The notes beneath the pieces were generated by a model. That model searched no databases. It was given only the letters and a program-made list of their open reading frames with translations, and was not told the origin of the DNA. 64,000 bases of DNA, taken from contig QOZS01000024.1 in assembly GCA_003576705.1 (NCBI GenBank), forward strand, positions 16,287-80,286. Reading direction: 5' to 3'. The stretch's first letter is position 1. Every line of letters begins with the position of its first letter. Both the position numbers and the translations under genes were made by a program. This document shows, piece by piece, positions 27,968 to 35,194 of the stretch. Source of the DNA: Desertibaculum subflavum. GTDB lineage: Bacteria; Pseudomonadota; Alphaproteobacteria; Ferrovibrionales; Ferrovibrionaceae.

Positions 27968-28546
27968 CTACACGATCTGGCAGGCTTCGTCGAAATCGAG
28001 CCGCGGGTTGCGCGGGAACACGCCGGAGGGATCCCCGTAACCGATGTTGCAGAGGAAGTTGGACTTGATGCGGCCGCCGGGGAAGAACGCCGCATCCACC
28101 TTCGCGTTGTCGAAGCCCGACATCGCGCCGCAATCGAGACCGAGCGAGCGCGCGGCGATGATGAAATAGCCGCCCTGCAGCGAGCCGTTGCGGAATGCCG
28201 TGATCTCGCGCGCCGGGCCGTTGAACCAGTCCTTGGCCTCCGGCTTCTGCGGGAACAGCTTGGGGATCTGCTCGTTGAAATCCAGGTCGTAGGCGATGAT
28301 GGCGCAGACCGGCGCCTGCATGGTCTTGTCCAGATTGCCGGCGGAGAGCGCCGGCGCCAGCTTATGCTTCGCCTCCTTCGATTGCACGAAGACGATGCGC
28401 GCCGGCGAGCAGTTGGCCGAGGTCGGGCCCCAGCGCATCAGATCGTACAGCGCTCGTAGCGTGATCTCGGAGACGGGCTTGTCGCTCCACACGTTGTGCG
28501 TGCGCGCGGCGCGGAAGATGGTGTCCAGGGCGGCGTCGGTCAGCAT
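27968..28546 (-). CDS. Nitroreductase family protein (RutE/HadB-like malonic semialdehyde reductase type)
   Basis: A 192-residue FMN oxidoreductase. Length and motifs agree with RutE-like reductases: [20 protein letters not shown] near 35-54, [11 protein letters not shown], and [12 protein letters not shown] near 142-153. In the Rut pyrimidine pathway RutE reduces malonic semialdehyde, but no other rut genes are in the window, so the substrate is open. The ATG at 28546 follows AAGAAGGG. It is coupled to the downstream amidohydrolase gene. Confidence 0.82.
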   Translation of the reverse strand: MLTDAALDTIFRAARTHNVWSDKPVSEITLRALYDLMRWGPTSANCSPARIVFVQSKEAKHKLAPALSAGNLDKTMQAPVCAIIAYDLDFNEQIPKLFPQKPEAKDWFNGPAREITAFRNGSLQGGYFIIAARSLGLDCGAMSGFDNAKVDAAFFPGGRIKSNFLCNIGYGDPSGVFPRNPRLDFDEACQIV

Positions 28547-28671
28547 GTCGGCCCTTCTTGAAGGTTGGTCTGCCGGTCGAGGCATGGCCCCGGGGAAGCA
28601 GGGGAAGTGACTTCATTCACGAACCGTTCCAGACTAGTCATTGGTCCCGTTCGCGCAACCTCACTCCCCGG

Positions 28672-29700
28672 ATGACCATTAACCGTCCCACCCTCCGCGC
28701 CGCGTTCGCGCTCATCTGCGGCGCGATGACGGTCGCCTCGCCGGCTGTCGCATGGGACCATCTGCCGGTGCTCGCCTATGGGCGCTTCGGCGCCGATGGC
28801 GGCCGCGGCATCCGCATCGAGCAGTTCGAGGCACATCTTGCCGAAATCACGAGCGGCGGTTGGAGCGTGCTGCCGCTGTCCGAGGCGCTGGCGGCCCTGC
28901 GCGAGCGGCGGACGCTGCCGGAGCGCTCGCTCGCCATCACCATCGACGGCACGCATGAATCGGTCTTCCTCGAAGCCTGGCCGCGGCTGAAACGGGCTGG
29001 CCTGCCGGCGACCTTGTTCGTCACCACCAACGCGCTCGACCGTGCGGTGCCGGGCTACATGAGCTGGGCGCAGCTTCGCGAGATGGCCGAGAGCGGCATC
29101 GAGATCGGCAGCCTGACGGTGGCGCATCCGCATCTGGCCGACCAGTCGCCCGCACGCATCGCGGAGGAACTGGCGCAGGCGCGGCGCCGCATCGAGGCCG
29201 AGATCGGCCGGCCGGCGGCCTTCTTCGCCTACCCCTATGGCGAGTGGAATGCCGGGGTGCGCGATGCCGTGGTCGGCTCCGGCCACGTGGCCGCCTTCGG
29301 GCAGCAATCGGGCGTGGTGCATGCGGGCTCCGACTGGTGGGCCTTGCCGCGCTTTCCGATGAACGAGGCCCAGGGCGGCATGACGCGCTTCCTGGTGGCG
29401 ATCAACGCGCTGCCGCTGCCGGTGACCGGTCTGGAGCCGGCCGATCCGGCGCTGAGCAGCGCGCGCCCCGAGATCGGCTTCACCGTCGAGCCCGCGGTCG
29501 GTGCGCTCGACCGGCTCGCCTGTTTCGCCTCGAACGAGACCGGCCCGCTCGACCTCGACATCGATGGCCGTCGCGTGGCCGTCCGGCTCGCCCGCGACCT
29601 GCCGGCGGGGCGCACGCGCGTCAATTGCACCGTTCCGGGTCCGGATGGCCATTGGCGCTGGCTCGGCCTGCAACTGCATCTCGCCAAGGGAGGACAATGA
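28672..29700 (+). CDS. Exported polysaccharide-deacetylase-fold protein with degenerate metal site
   Basis: A 342-residue protein with a signal peptide (cleavage near residue 27, ASPAVA-WDH) and a NodB-like domain at about 85-230. Motif 1, canonically TFDDG, reads TIDGT, so the metal-binding second Asp is Gly93. Motif 2, canonically H-T-x-x-H, reads LTVAH, so the first His is Leu148 while H152 remains. Motif 3, AYPYGEW, is intact. The C-terminal 100 residues form a separate beta-rich region. Loss of two of three metal ligands argues against classical deacetylation. Its stop overlaps the start of the aldolase gene (ATGA), so the two are translationally coupled. Confidence 0.85.
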   Translation: MTINRPTLRAAFALICGAMTVASPAVAWDHLPVLAYGRFGADGGRGIRIEQFEAHLAEITSGGWSVLPLSEALAALRERRTLPERSLAITIDGTHESVFLEAWPRLKRAGLPATLFVTTNALDRAVPGYMSWAQLREMAESGIEIGSLTVAHPHLADQSPARIAEELAQARRRIEAEIGRPAAFFAYPYGEWNAGVRDAVVGSGHVAAFGQQSGVVHAGSDWWALPRFPMNEAQGGMTRFLVAINALPLPVTGLEPADPALSSARPEIGFTVEPAVGALDRLACFASNETGPLDLDIDGRRVAVRLARDLPAGRTRVNCTVPGPDGHWRWLGLQLHLAKGGQ

Positions 29701-30464
29701 CGATGTTCCGCAAGAATCCGATGAAGGCCAAGCTGAAGGCCGGCAAGCAGCTGATCGGCGTGTGGCTGAACGGCACCGGCGCCGACAATGCCGAAGTGCT
29801 GACCCATAGCGGGCTCGACTTCCTCGCCATCGACCAGGAGCACGGCCCCGGCACCATTCCCAACCTGATCGACCAGCTGCGCGCCATGCAGGGCACCGAT
29901 ACCGGCTCGATCATGCGCGTGCCGTGGAACGACCTCGTCTATTTCAAGCGCGTGCTCGACGCCGGCATCGAAGGCGTGATCTGTCCGATGGTGGAGAACG
30001 CGGCCCAGGCGAAGGCGGTCGCCGATGCCTGCTACTACCCGCCGGTCGGCATCCGCGGCGCCGCCGGCAGCATCCGCGCGGCGACCTACGGCTACACCAA
30101 GGACTACAAGCAGAAGATCGGCGAGGAGCTGATCGTCGCCGTGCAGGTGGAGAGCGCGGCGGCGGTAGAGCGCATCCCCGACATCGCGGCGGTGCCCGGC
30201 ATCGACATGATCTTCATCGGCCCGCGCGATCTCTCCGGCTCGATCGGAAAGCTCGACCAGTTCGAGGATCCGGAGGTCAAGGCGCTGGTGCGCCGCGCCG
30301 AGGAGCGCATCCTGAAATCCGGCAAATGGCTCGCCTCGGTCTCCTATCACAACACGCCGGACAAGGAGCTGTTCGCCCGCGGCTACCACATGGTCATCGC
30401 CGGCGGCGATCTCGGGCTGCTGGTCTCCGGCGCGCGCAACATCCTCGCCGCCGTCGGGCGGTGA
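29697..30464 (+). CDS. HpcH/HpaI family aldolase
   Basis: A 255-residue class II (metal-dependent) pyruvate aldolase of the HpcH/HpaI family. Key segments are FLAIDQEHGPGTIPNLIDQL near 41-60, GVICPMVENAAQAKAVADAC near 96-115, VQVESAAAVERI and DMIFIGPRDLSGSIG near 176-190. The family cleaves 2-keto-3-deoxy or 4-hydroxy-2-oxo acids to pyruvate and an aldehyde. The ATG overlaps the deacetylase stop. A second ATG six bases on has better spacing from GGGAGGA and may be the true start. Confidence 0.88.
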   Translation: MTMFRKNPMKAKLKAGKQLIGVWLNGTGADNAEVLTHSGLDFLAIDQEHGPGTIPNLIDQLRAMQGTDTGSIMRVPWNDLVYFKRVLDAGIEGVICPMVENAAQAKAVADACYYPPVGIRGAAGSIRAATYGYTKDYKQKIGEELIVAVQVESAAAVERIPDIAAVPGIDMIFIGPRDLSGSIGKLDQFEDPEVKALVRRAEERILKSGKWLASVSYHNTPDKELFARGYHMVIAGGDLGLLVSGARNILAAVGR

Positions 30465-30512
30465 CCGCGCGGGAAGCGGGCGGCCTCTACAGTGCCGTCC
30501 GCTTCACGCGGC

Positions 30513-31718
30513 TCACTTGCGCCGTTCGACCAGGGCGATGCCGTCGGCGATCAGCTTGTCGATATCGGGCGCGGCATAACCGGCTTCGCCCAGCACCTCG
30601 CGGGTGTGCTGGCCGAACAGCGGGGGCTTGCGCCGTACCTCGGCCGGCGTGCGGCCGAACTTGATGGGGATGCCGGTGCCGCGATAGCCGTCCTTCTCCA
30701 CCACCATCTCGCGCGCCTTGGTATGCGGGTGGTTCAGCACGTCGGGCACGGTGAGCAGCGCGCCGGCCGGCACGCCGAGATTCATCAGCTGCATGGCGAG
30801 CGCCTCGCCATCCTGGGCCGCCACCAGCGGCTCGATGATGTCGGCGAGGACGTCGCGATTGGCCTGGCGGTCCTTGTTGGTGCGGAAGCGCGGATCGTCG
30901 GCCAGCTCGGGCCGGCCGAGCGCGGCGCAGAACTTCCGGAATTGGCCGTCATTGCCGGCGCCGACCAGCACGGCGCGGCCCTTGGCCTGCACCACCTGGT
31001 AGGGCACGACGGTCGGATGCCGGTTGCCGGTCGGCTTCGGCACGTAGGTGGGATCCATCAGCACGTTCGGCGCGTGCGGGTGCTGGAAGGTCAGCGCGGT
31101 GTCGAACAGCGTCGTCTCCAGGAACTGGCCCTTGCCGGAGCGGCCGCGCTCCAGCATCGCCATCAGGATGCCGCCGGCCGCATTGAGGCCGGTGCCGATA
31201 TCGACCAGCGGCACGCCGAGCCGCATTGGCCCCGATTCAGGCGAGCCGTTGACCGACATCAGGCCCGCCCAGGCCGCCACCATCGCGTCGTAGCCGGGGA
31301 AGCCGCCGAGCGGGCCTTCCGAGCCGAAGCCGGTGATGCGGGCATGGATCAGCCGGGGGAATTTCGCCGACAACTGCGCATAGCCGATGCCCCATTTCTC
31401 CATCGTGCCGGCCTTGAAGTTCTCGATCAGCACGTCGGCGCCTTCCAACAGGCGCAGCAGCACGGCGCGGCCCTCGGGCCTGGCGATGTCGAGCCCGATC
31501 GAGCGCTTGTTGCGGTTGATGCCGGAGAAATACGCCGACAGGCCGTCCTTGAACGGCGGGCCCCAGTCGCGTGTCTCGTCGCCCTGCGGCGGTTCGACCT
31601 TGATCACCTCGGCGCCGTGATCGGCCAGCATCTGCGTGCAATAGGGCCCACCCAGCACGCGGCTCAGATCCACCACCTTCACGCCGGCCAAGGCGCCTGC
31701 GGGTTTCTGTTCGGACAA
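30513..31718 (-). CDS. CaiB/BaiF (class III) CoA-transferase
   Basis: About 401 residues. The class III family signature opens with VKVVDLSRVLGGPYCTQMLA, then DHGAEVIKVEPPQGDETRDW, NRNKRSIGLDI and ENFKAGTM. The catalytic aspartate is expected in the GFPGYDAMVAAWAGLMS segment. It transfers CoA between carboxylic acids through an aspartyl-CoA intermediate. AGAGGAG lies 8 bases before the TTG at 31718, which is chosen as start. A TTG at 31724 and an ATG at 31742 are alternatives. It is followed upstream by an inverted repeat and then two class I CoA-transferase genes on the same strand. Confidence 0.88.
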   Translation of the reverse strand: MSEQKPAGALAGVKVVDLSRVLGGPYCTQMLADHGAEVIKVEPPQGDETRDWGPPFKDGLSAYFSGINRNKRSIGLDIARPEGRAVLLRLLEGADVLIENFKAGTMEKWGIGYAQLSAKFPRLIHARITGFGSEGPLGGFPGYDAMVAAWAGLMSVNGSPESGPMRLGVPLVDIGTGLNAAGGILMAMLERGRSGKGQFLETTLFDTALTFQHPHAPNVLMDPTYVPKPTGNRHPTVVPYQVVQAKGRAVLVGAGNDGQFRKFCAALGRPELADDPRFRTNKDRQANRDVLADIIEPLVAAQDGEALAMQLMNLGVPAGALLTVPDVLNHPHTKAREMVVEKDGYRGTGIPIKFGRTPAEVRRKPPLFGQHTREVLGEAGYAAPDIDKLIADGIALVERRK

Positions 31719-31737
31719 CGTCAATGCTCCTCTTTTC

Positions 31738-31842
31738 ACCACGGAGAGCGCGGAGGACTCGGAGGCACACGGAGAGTGGTCTTCCGCGCGAAGCGCCCTG
31801 AAATTCTCCGCGTGCCTCCGAGTCCTCCGCGTACTCCGTGGT
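31738..31842. repeat. Long interrupted palindrome built of CGGAG units
   Basis: Two 40-base arms (31738-31777 and 31803-31842) are inverted copies with only four or five mismatches, separated by 25 bases. Each arm contains CGGAG about every nine to ten bases, starting ACCACGGAG. It fills the gap between the CaiB/BaiF start and the CoA-transferase subunit stop. It could form a very stable hairpin or cruciform. I recall similar CCACGGAG repeats in other bacterial genomes but cannot check that here. Confidence 0.85.
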
Positions 31843-31853
31843 TAAACTGATTT

Positions 31854-32591
31854 CTACGCCGCGAAGGCGGTTTCGGCGAAGCGGGGATAGGTTTCGGCGA
31901 TCTCGCGCCGGATGGTGCCGCGCAGGGCGGCCAGCGTCGCGGCGTCCGGCGCCGGCGTCTCCGGCACCACATCCGGCCGGTCGAAATCGAAACCGGTGTT
32001 ATCGAGCACCTCTTCCACGCTGTGGCCCGGATGCACGCTCTTCAACACGAAGCGCACGCGTGCGGGATCGAAGTCGAACAGCGCGAGATTGGTCACGAGG
32101 TGGCGCGGCCCGCCGGGGCGGTAGATGCCGGGCTCGCTCACCCCCGGCGCGCTGATGAAATCCACCTTGGGCACGAACACGCGCCGCGTGTGCTCTTCGC
32201 GGAACAGGATCACCTTCGGCACCACGAAATAGAGATAGGCGGATCCGAAGCTGCCGGGCCAGCGCACGTCGTTGCGCGGATAGGTGCCGCCGGCGCCGAC
32301 CAGGTTGATGTTGGCCTGACCGTCGATCTGGCCGCCGCCGAGGAAGAAGGTGTCGAGCCGGCCGGTGCCGGCGACGTCGAACAGCTCGCCATTGCCGTTG
32401 GTGAAGAAGTTGTTCTTCTGCGAGCCCAGCACCGTCACCCGCATCTGCCCGTGCGAGCGCATCCGCGTCAACAGCGCGGCGGAACCGGGGATCGGCGACG
32501 AGGCGCCGCAGGCGACGTGGCGGCAGCCCGCGAGCAGCGGCGCGATCACCGAGATCAGCAGTTCCTTCGTCGTGTAGGCGATGTCGCTCAT
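31854..32591 (-). CDS. CoA-transferase/CoA-hydrolase, beta subunit (glutaconate CoA-transferase/IpdB-like)
   Basis: A 245-residue beta subunit of a class I-like CoA-transferase: MIAPLLAGC-like VIAPLLAGCRHVACGASSPI, GNGELFDVAGTGRLDTFFLG, GQIDGQANINLVGAGG and the late LVTNLALFDFDPARVRF. I see no obvious E-x-G catalytic glutamate near the N-terminus. It may therefore behave like IpdAB-type ring-opening hydrolases rather than a true transferase. That reading is tentative. The start overlaps the alpha-subunit stop by 4 bases, so the two subunits are coupled. Confidence 0.82.
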   Translation of the reverse strand: MSDIAYTTKELLISVIAPLLAGCRHVACGASSPIPGSAALLTRMRSHGQMRVTVLGSQKNNFFTNGNGELFDVAGTGRLDTFFLGGGQIDGQANINLVGAGGTYPRNDVRWPGSFGSAYLYFVVPKVILFREEHTRRVFVPKVDFISAPGVSEPGIYRPGGPRHLVTNLALFDFDPARVRFVLKSVHPGHSVEEVLDNTGFDFDRPDVVPETPAPDAATLAALRGTIRREIAETYPRFAETAFAA

Positions 32592-33418
32592 TCCGCCGCG
32601 GCCCTCGCAGCCCCCATCAGCCGATCGAGCATGCGGGCGAATCCGGCCTCGCTGCGGGCCAGCTCGACATAGTCGCGCAGGAAGCCGTCATCGACGCCAT
32701 AGCGGCCGGCCAGTCCGAGCGGCGTGGCGCCGCGCTTCGCTTCGGCGACGGCGCCGAGATACATCGCCGGGATGGTGCCGGCGGCGAGCTGCTCGTCGTC
32801 GAGGAAGCTGCCGTCGCGCACTTCCTCCACCGTGACCAGCGTGGTCTTCGCGGCATGCGCCATGGTCAAGAGCTCGCGCCGCCGGCCTATCCAGACATTG
32901 CCTTCCGCATCCGCCATCGGCGCATGGAACAGGGCGATATCGGCGCGCATCGCCGGCAGCGCCACCACCTTGTCGCCGGGCAGGAAGGGGTTGTCGATCA
33001 CCGCCCAGTCCGGCCGGTTGGCCAAGAGGTCGGTGCCGAGGATGCCGCGCAAGGTGGTGAAGGGCTGGCCCTTCTCGGCCGCCTGCAGCTGGGCGAAGAC
33101 CGCCGGGCAGGTGGTGTCCTTGACCGTAATGGTGCCCCGGCGCACGGCATCGACGAAGCGCGGCGCGCCGCCATATTCGCCGAAGGTTACCCCGGCCGTC
33201 TCGATGGCGGCGACGCAGCCGGCCCCGATCAGCAGGTCGGCCTGCAGCCCGCTGTTCGGCGCCGTGATCAGATTGAGGCCGCGCGCGCCGCGGCGGATCA
33301 GCGCGAGCGTCGCCGCCAGGGCGACACCCGCGCCGTCGACCGGGACGGTGATGCTGGCGCCATCGGGAATCTGGCGGACGAGCTCTTCCAGGCTGGCAAA
33401 GGCGGCCGCAGGTTGCAT
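32588..33418 (-). CDS. CoA-transferase/CoA-hydrolase, alpha subunit (glutaconate CoA-transferase/IpdA-like)
   Basis: A 276-residue alpha subunit with the Rossmann-like CoA-transferase fold: IPDGASITVPVDGAGVALAA at 17-36, LNLITAPNSGLQADLLIGAG, FGEYGGAPRFVDAVRRG and ALFHAPMADAEGNVWIG. It pairs with the beta subunit encoded immediately downstream. With the class III transferase and the HpcH/HpaI aldolase nearby it suggests catabolism of an acyl-CoA-activated organic acid or ring-derived acid. The substrate is unknown. Confidence 0.83.
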   Translation of the reverse strand: MQPAAAFASLEELVRQIPDGASITVPVDGAGVALAATLALIRRGARGLNLITAPNSGLQADLLIGAGCVAAIETAGVTFGEYGGAPRFVDAVRRGTITVKDTTCPAVFAQLQAAEKGQPFTTLRGILGTDLLANRPDWAVIDNPFLPGDKVVALPAMRADIALFHAPMADAEGNVWIGRRRELLTMAHAAKTTLVTVEEVRDGSFLDDEQLAAGTIPAMYLGAVAEAKRGATPLGLAGRYGVDDGFLRDYVELARSEAGFARMLDRLMGAARAAAE

Positions 33419-33511
33419 TGCCGTTTCCTCCTCGCTGGTCCAAGGCTAGCAAGCGCCGCCGCCGCGGTCCAAGGCGCCCGGCGCATGGCACCTATCGCTG
33501 GGGCCGGGCGG

Positions 33512-34087
33512 TCAGACGCGCGGGCCCTTTTCCAGCAGCGCCACGACGTCATGCGCCTTGCCGGCGCGGATGCCGAGCTCGTCCAGGTGCCGCACGGTGT
33601 CGCGCAGATACTCGACATTGCTGCCGCTCTGGCCGCGGCTGCGGGCGATCACCTCGGCGATATGCGCGGGCGACAGGCGACCGGCATAGGCCGGGTCGGC
33701 CGGATTGGCGACGAACGTGACCGCCTGCACCGGCGGATGCCGCTCGAGGAAGACCGGCAGCACCCGCACGGCATAGACCTCGTAGACCATCTCGCGGTTC
33801 CACAGATAGGTCAGCACCATCTCGCGGTCGCGCGCCCCGATGCGGTGCGCGATGCCGCGGCAGGCCCCGCCGCGGTCGAGGCCGAGCACCAGGCCGGGCG
33901 CCTCCGGCGTGCCGCGATAGAGCGTGGAATGGATGCAGAAGGCCCGGTGATAGCCGCGCAGCAAAGCAGGCCGGCTCTCCACCGGCGCGAAGCCCGGATT
34001 CCACATCAGCGAGCCATAGGCAAAGACCCAGGCATCGCCCGGCGGCAGCGGCGGATAGCGCGGCGGGCTCGGCCTAGCGGCGGACAT
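33512..34087 (-). CDS. ChaC-family gamma-glutamylcyclotransferase
   Basis: A 191-residue ChaC-like protein. The family opening VFAYGSLMWNPGF is at 20-32, followed by RGYHRAFCIHSTLYRGTPEAP and LVLGLDRGGACRGIAHRI. YVTFVANP-like AVTFVANPADPAYAG and the C-terminal SGSNVEYLRDTVRHLDELGI also fit. ChaC enzymes cleave glutathione to 5-oxoproline and Cys-Gly. The start overlaps the 3' end of the upstream EamA gene by 14 bases, indicating a shared transcript. Confidence 0.88.
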   Translation of the reverse strand: MSAARPSPPRYPPLPPGDAWVFAYGSLMWNPGFAPVESRPALLRGYHRAFCIHSTLYRGTPEAPGLVLGLDRGGACRGIAHRIGARDREMVLTYLWNREMVYEVYAVRVLPVFLERHPPVQAVTFVANPADPAYAGRLSPAHIAEVIARSRGQSGSNVEYLRDTVRHLDELGIRAGKAHDVVALLEKGPRV

Positions 34088-34982
34088 TGACCAGCGCCAC
34101 GCCGACCGCGATCAGCACCATGCCGGCGATCGAGACCGGCGCCAGCCGCTCGTCGAACAGGAACCAGGCGATCACCGCGGTGCAGGGCGGCACCAGGAAC
34201 ATCAGGCTCGATACCTGCGAGGCGGCGCCGCGGCGGATCAGGAGGAACAGCAAGGTGATGGCGCCGAGCGACAGCACGAAGATCAGCCAGGTCATGGCGA
34301 AGATCAGCCGGCCCGACCATTCCACCTGCATGGTCTCGATGAGCCAGGCGAGGCCCAGCATGGCGATGGCCGCGGCGACGAACTGGACGGCATTGCCGCT
34401 GCGCAGATCCGCGGGACCGCAGAACTTCTTCTGGTAGAGCGTGCCGGCGGTCATGCCGAACAGCGCCAGCACGGAAAGCCCCATGCCGAACGGCGTGCCG
34501 AGGCCGAGCGCCAGTTTCTCCCACACCACCAGCACGACGCCGGCCAGCCCGAGCAGGAAACCAAGCCATTGCCGCGCCGTCACCGTCTCGCCGAGGAACG
34601 GGCCGGCGGCGAGCGCAACCAGCAGCGGCTGAATGCCGGTGATCAGTGCGGAGACGCCGGCCTCGACGCCGTGATGGATCGAGGCGAACACGCCGCCGAG
34701 ATAGACGCCGTGCAGCAGCAGGCCGGCGACCACCTGATGGCCGGCCTGCGCGCCGCGCGGCCAGGGCGCGCCGACCGCGAGCGCGACCACGATCAGGATG
34801 GCGGCGACGATGGCGAAGCGGATGCCGAGAAAGGTCAGCGGCTCGATATACGGCAGGCCGAACTTGGCGCCGATGAAGCCGGTGCTCCACAGCACGACGA
34901 ACACGCCGGGCATGGCGGCGAGCCAGATCGCTTGCGACGCGGGCGCGCTGGCGGGCGGCTTCAAGCCGGCATCAGTGGTCAT
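34074..34982 (-). CDS. EamA/DMT-superfamily transporter
   Basis: A 302-residue protein with about ten hydrophobic helices in two EamA repeats. Repeat one includes VLWSTGFIGAKFGLPYIEPL and the GIQPLLVALAAGPFLGE helix end. Repeat two ends LMFLVPPCTAVIAWFLFDER and ISIAGMVLIAVGVALVN-like residues. It is probably a metabolite or amino-acid exporter in the inner membrane. The ATG at 34982 removes an N-terminal stretch that would be translated from the adjacent palindromic repeat. Confidence 0.87.
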   Translation of the reverse strand: MTTDAGLKPPASAPASQAIWLAAMPGVFVVLWSTGFIGAKFGLPYIEPLTFLGIRFAIVAAILIVVALAVGAPWPRGAQAGHQVVAGLLLHGVYLGGVFASIHHGVEAGVSALITGIQPLLVALAAGPFLGETVTARQWLGFLLGLAGVVLVVWEKLALGLGTPFGMGLSVLALFGMTAGTLYQKKFCGPADLRSGNAVQFVAAAIAMLGLAWLIETMQVEWSGRLIFAMTWLIFVLSLGAITLLFLLIRRGAASQVSSLMFLVPPCTAVIAWFLFDERLAPVSIAGMVLIAVGVALVNVRR

Positions 34983-35013
34983 GGTGAGTCTTCGCCCCCA
35001 AGAGCAGTAACGT

Positions 35014-35101
35014 GTCATGCCCGGGCTTGACCCGGGCATCCACGGCTCTCCGCTGAGCTGTCGCTACCGCGTGGATGGCCGGGTCAAGCCCGGCCATGAC
35101 G
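35014..35101. repeat. REP-like palindromic repeat, copy 1
   Basis: GTCATGCCCGGGCTTGACCC begins the left arm and an inverted arm ends at CCGGCCATGACG, about 88 bases overall. Each arm is itself a short palindrome (CCCGGG-CTTGA-CCCGGG). A second copy with the same plan lies at 51234-51322. The repeat creates spurious ORFs encoding AGLDPAIHA-like peptides. It lies between the EamA and molybdopterin-oxidase genes. Confidence 0.9.
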
Positions 35102-35194
35102 ATCCTGAATCGCCGCGGCCCATTCCGGCAACTCATTTCGCTTGCCGCGGCGCACTGCCGTCTACGAGACGCGCGGCTCGCTCGGTCCCGGCTG

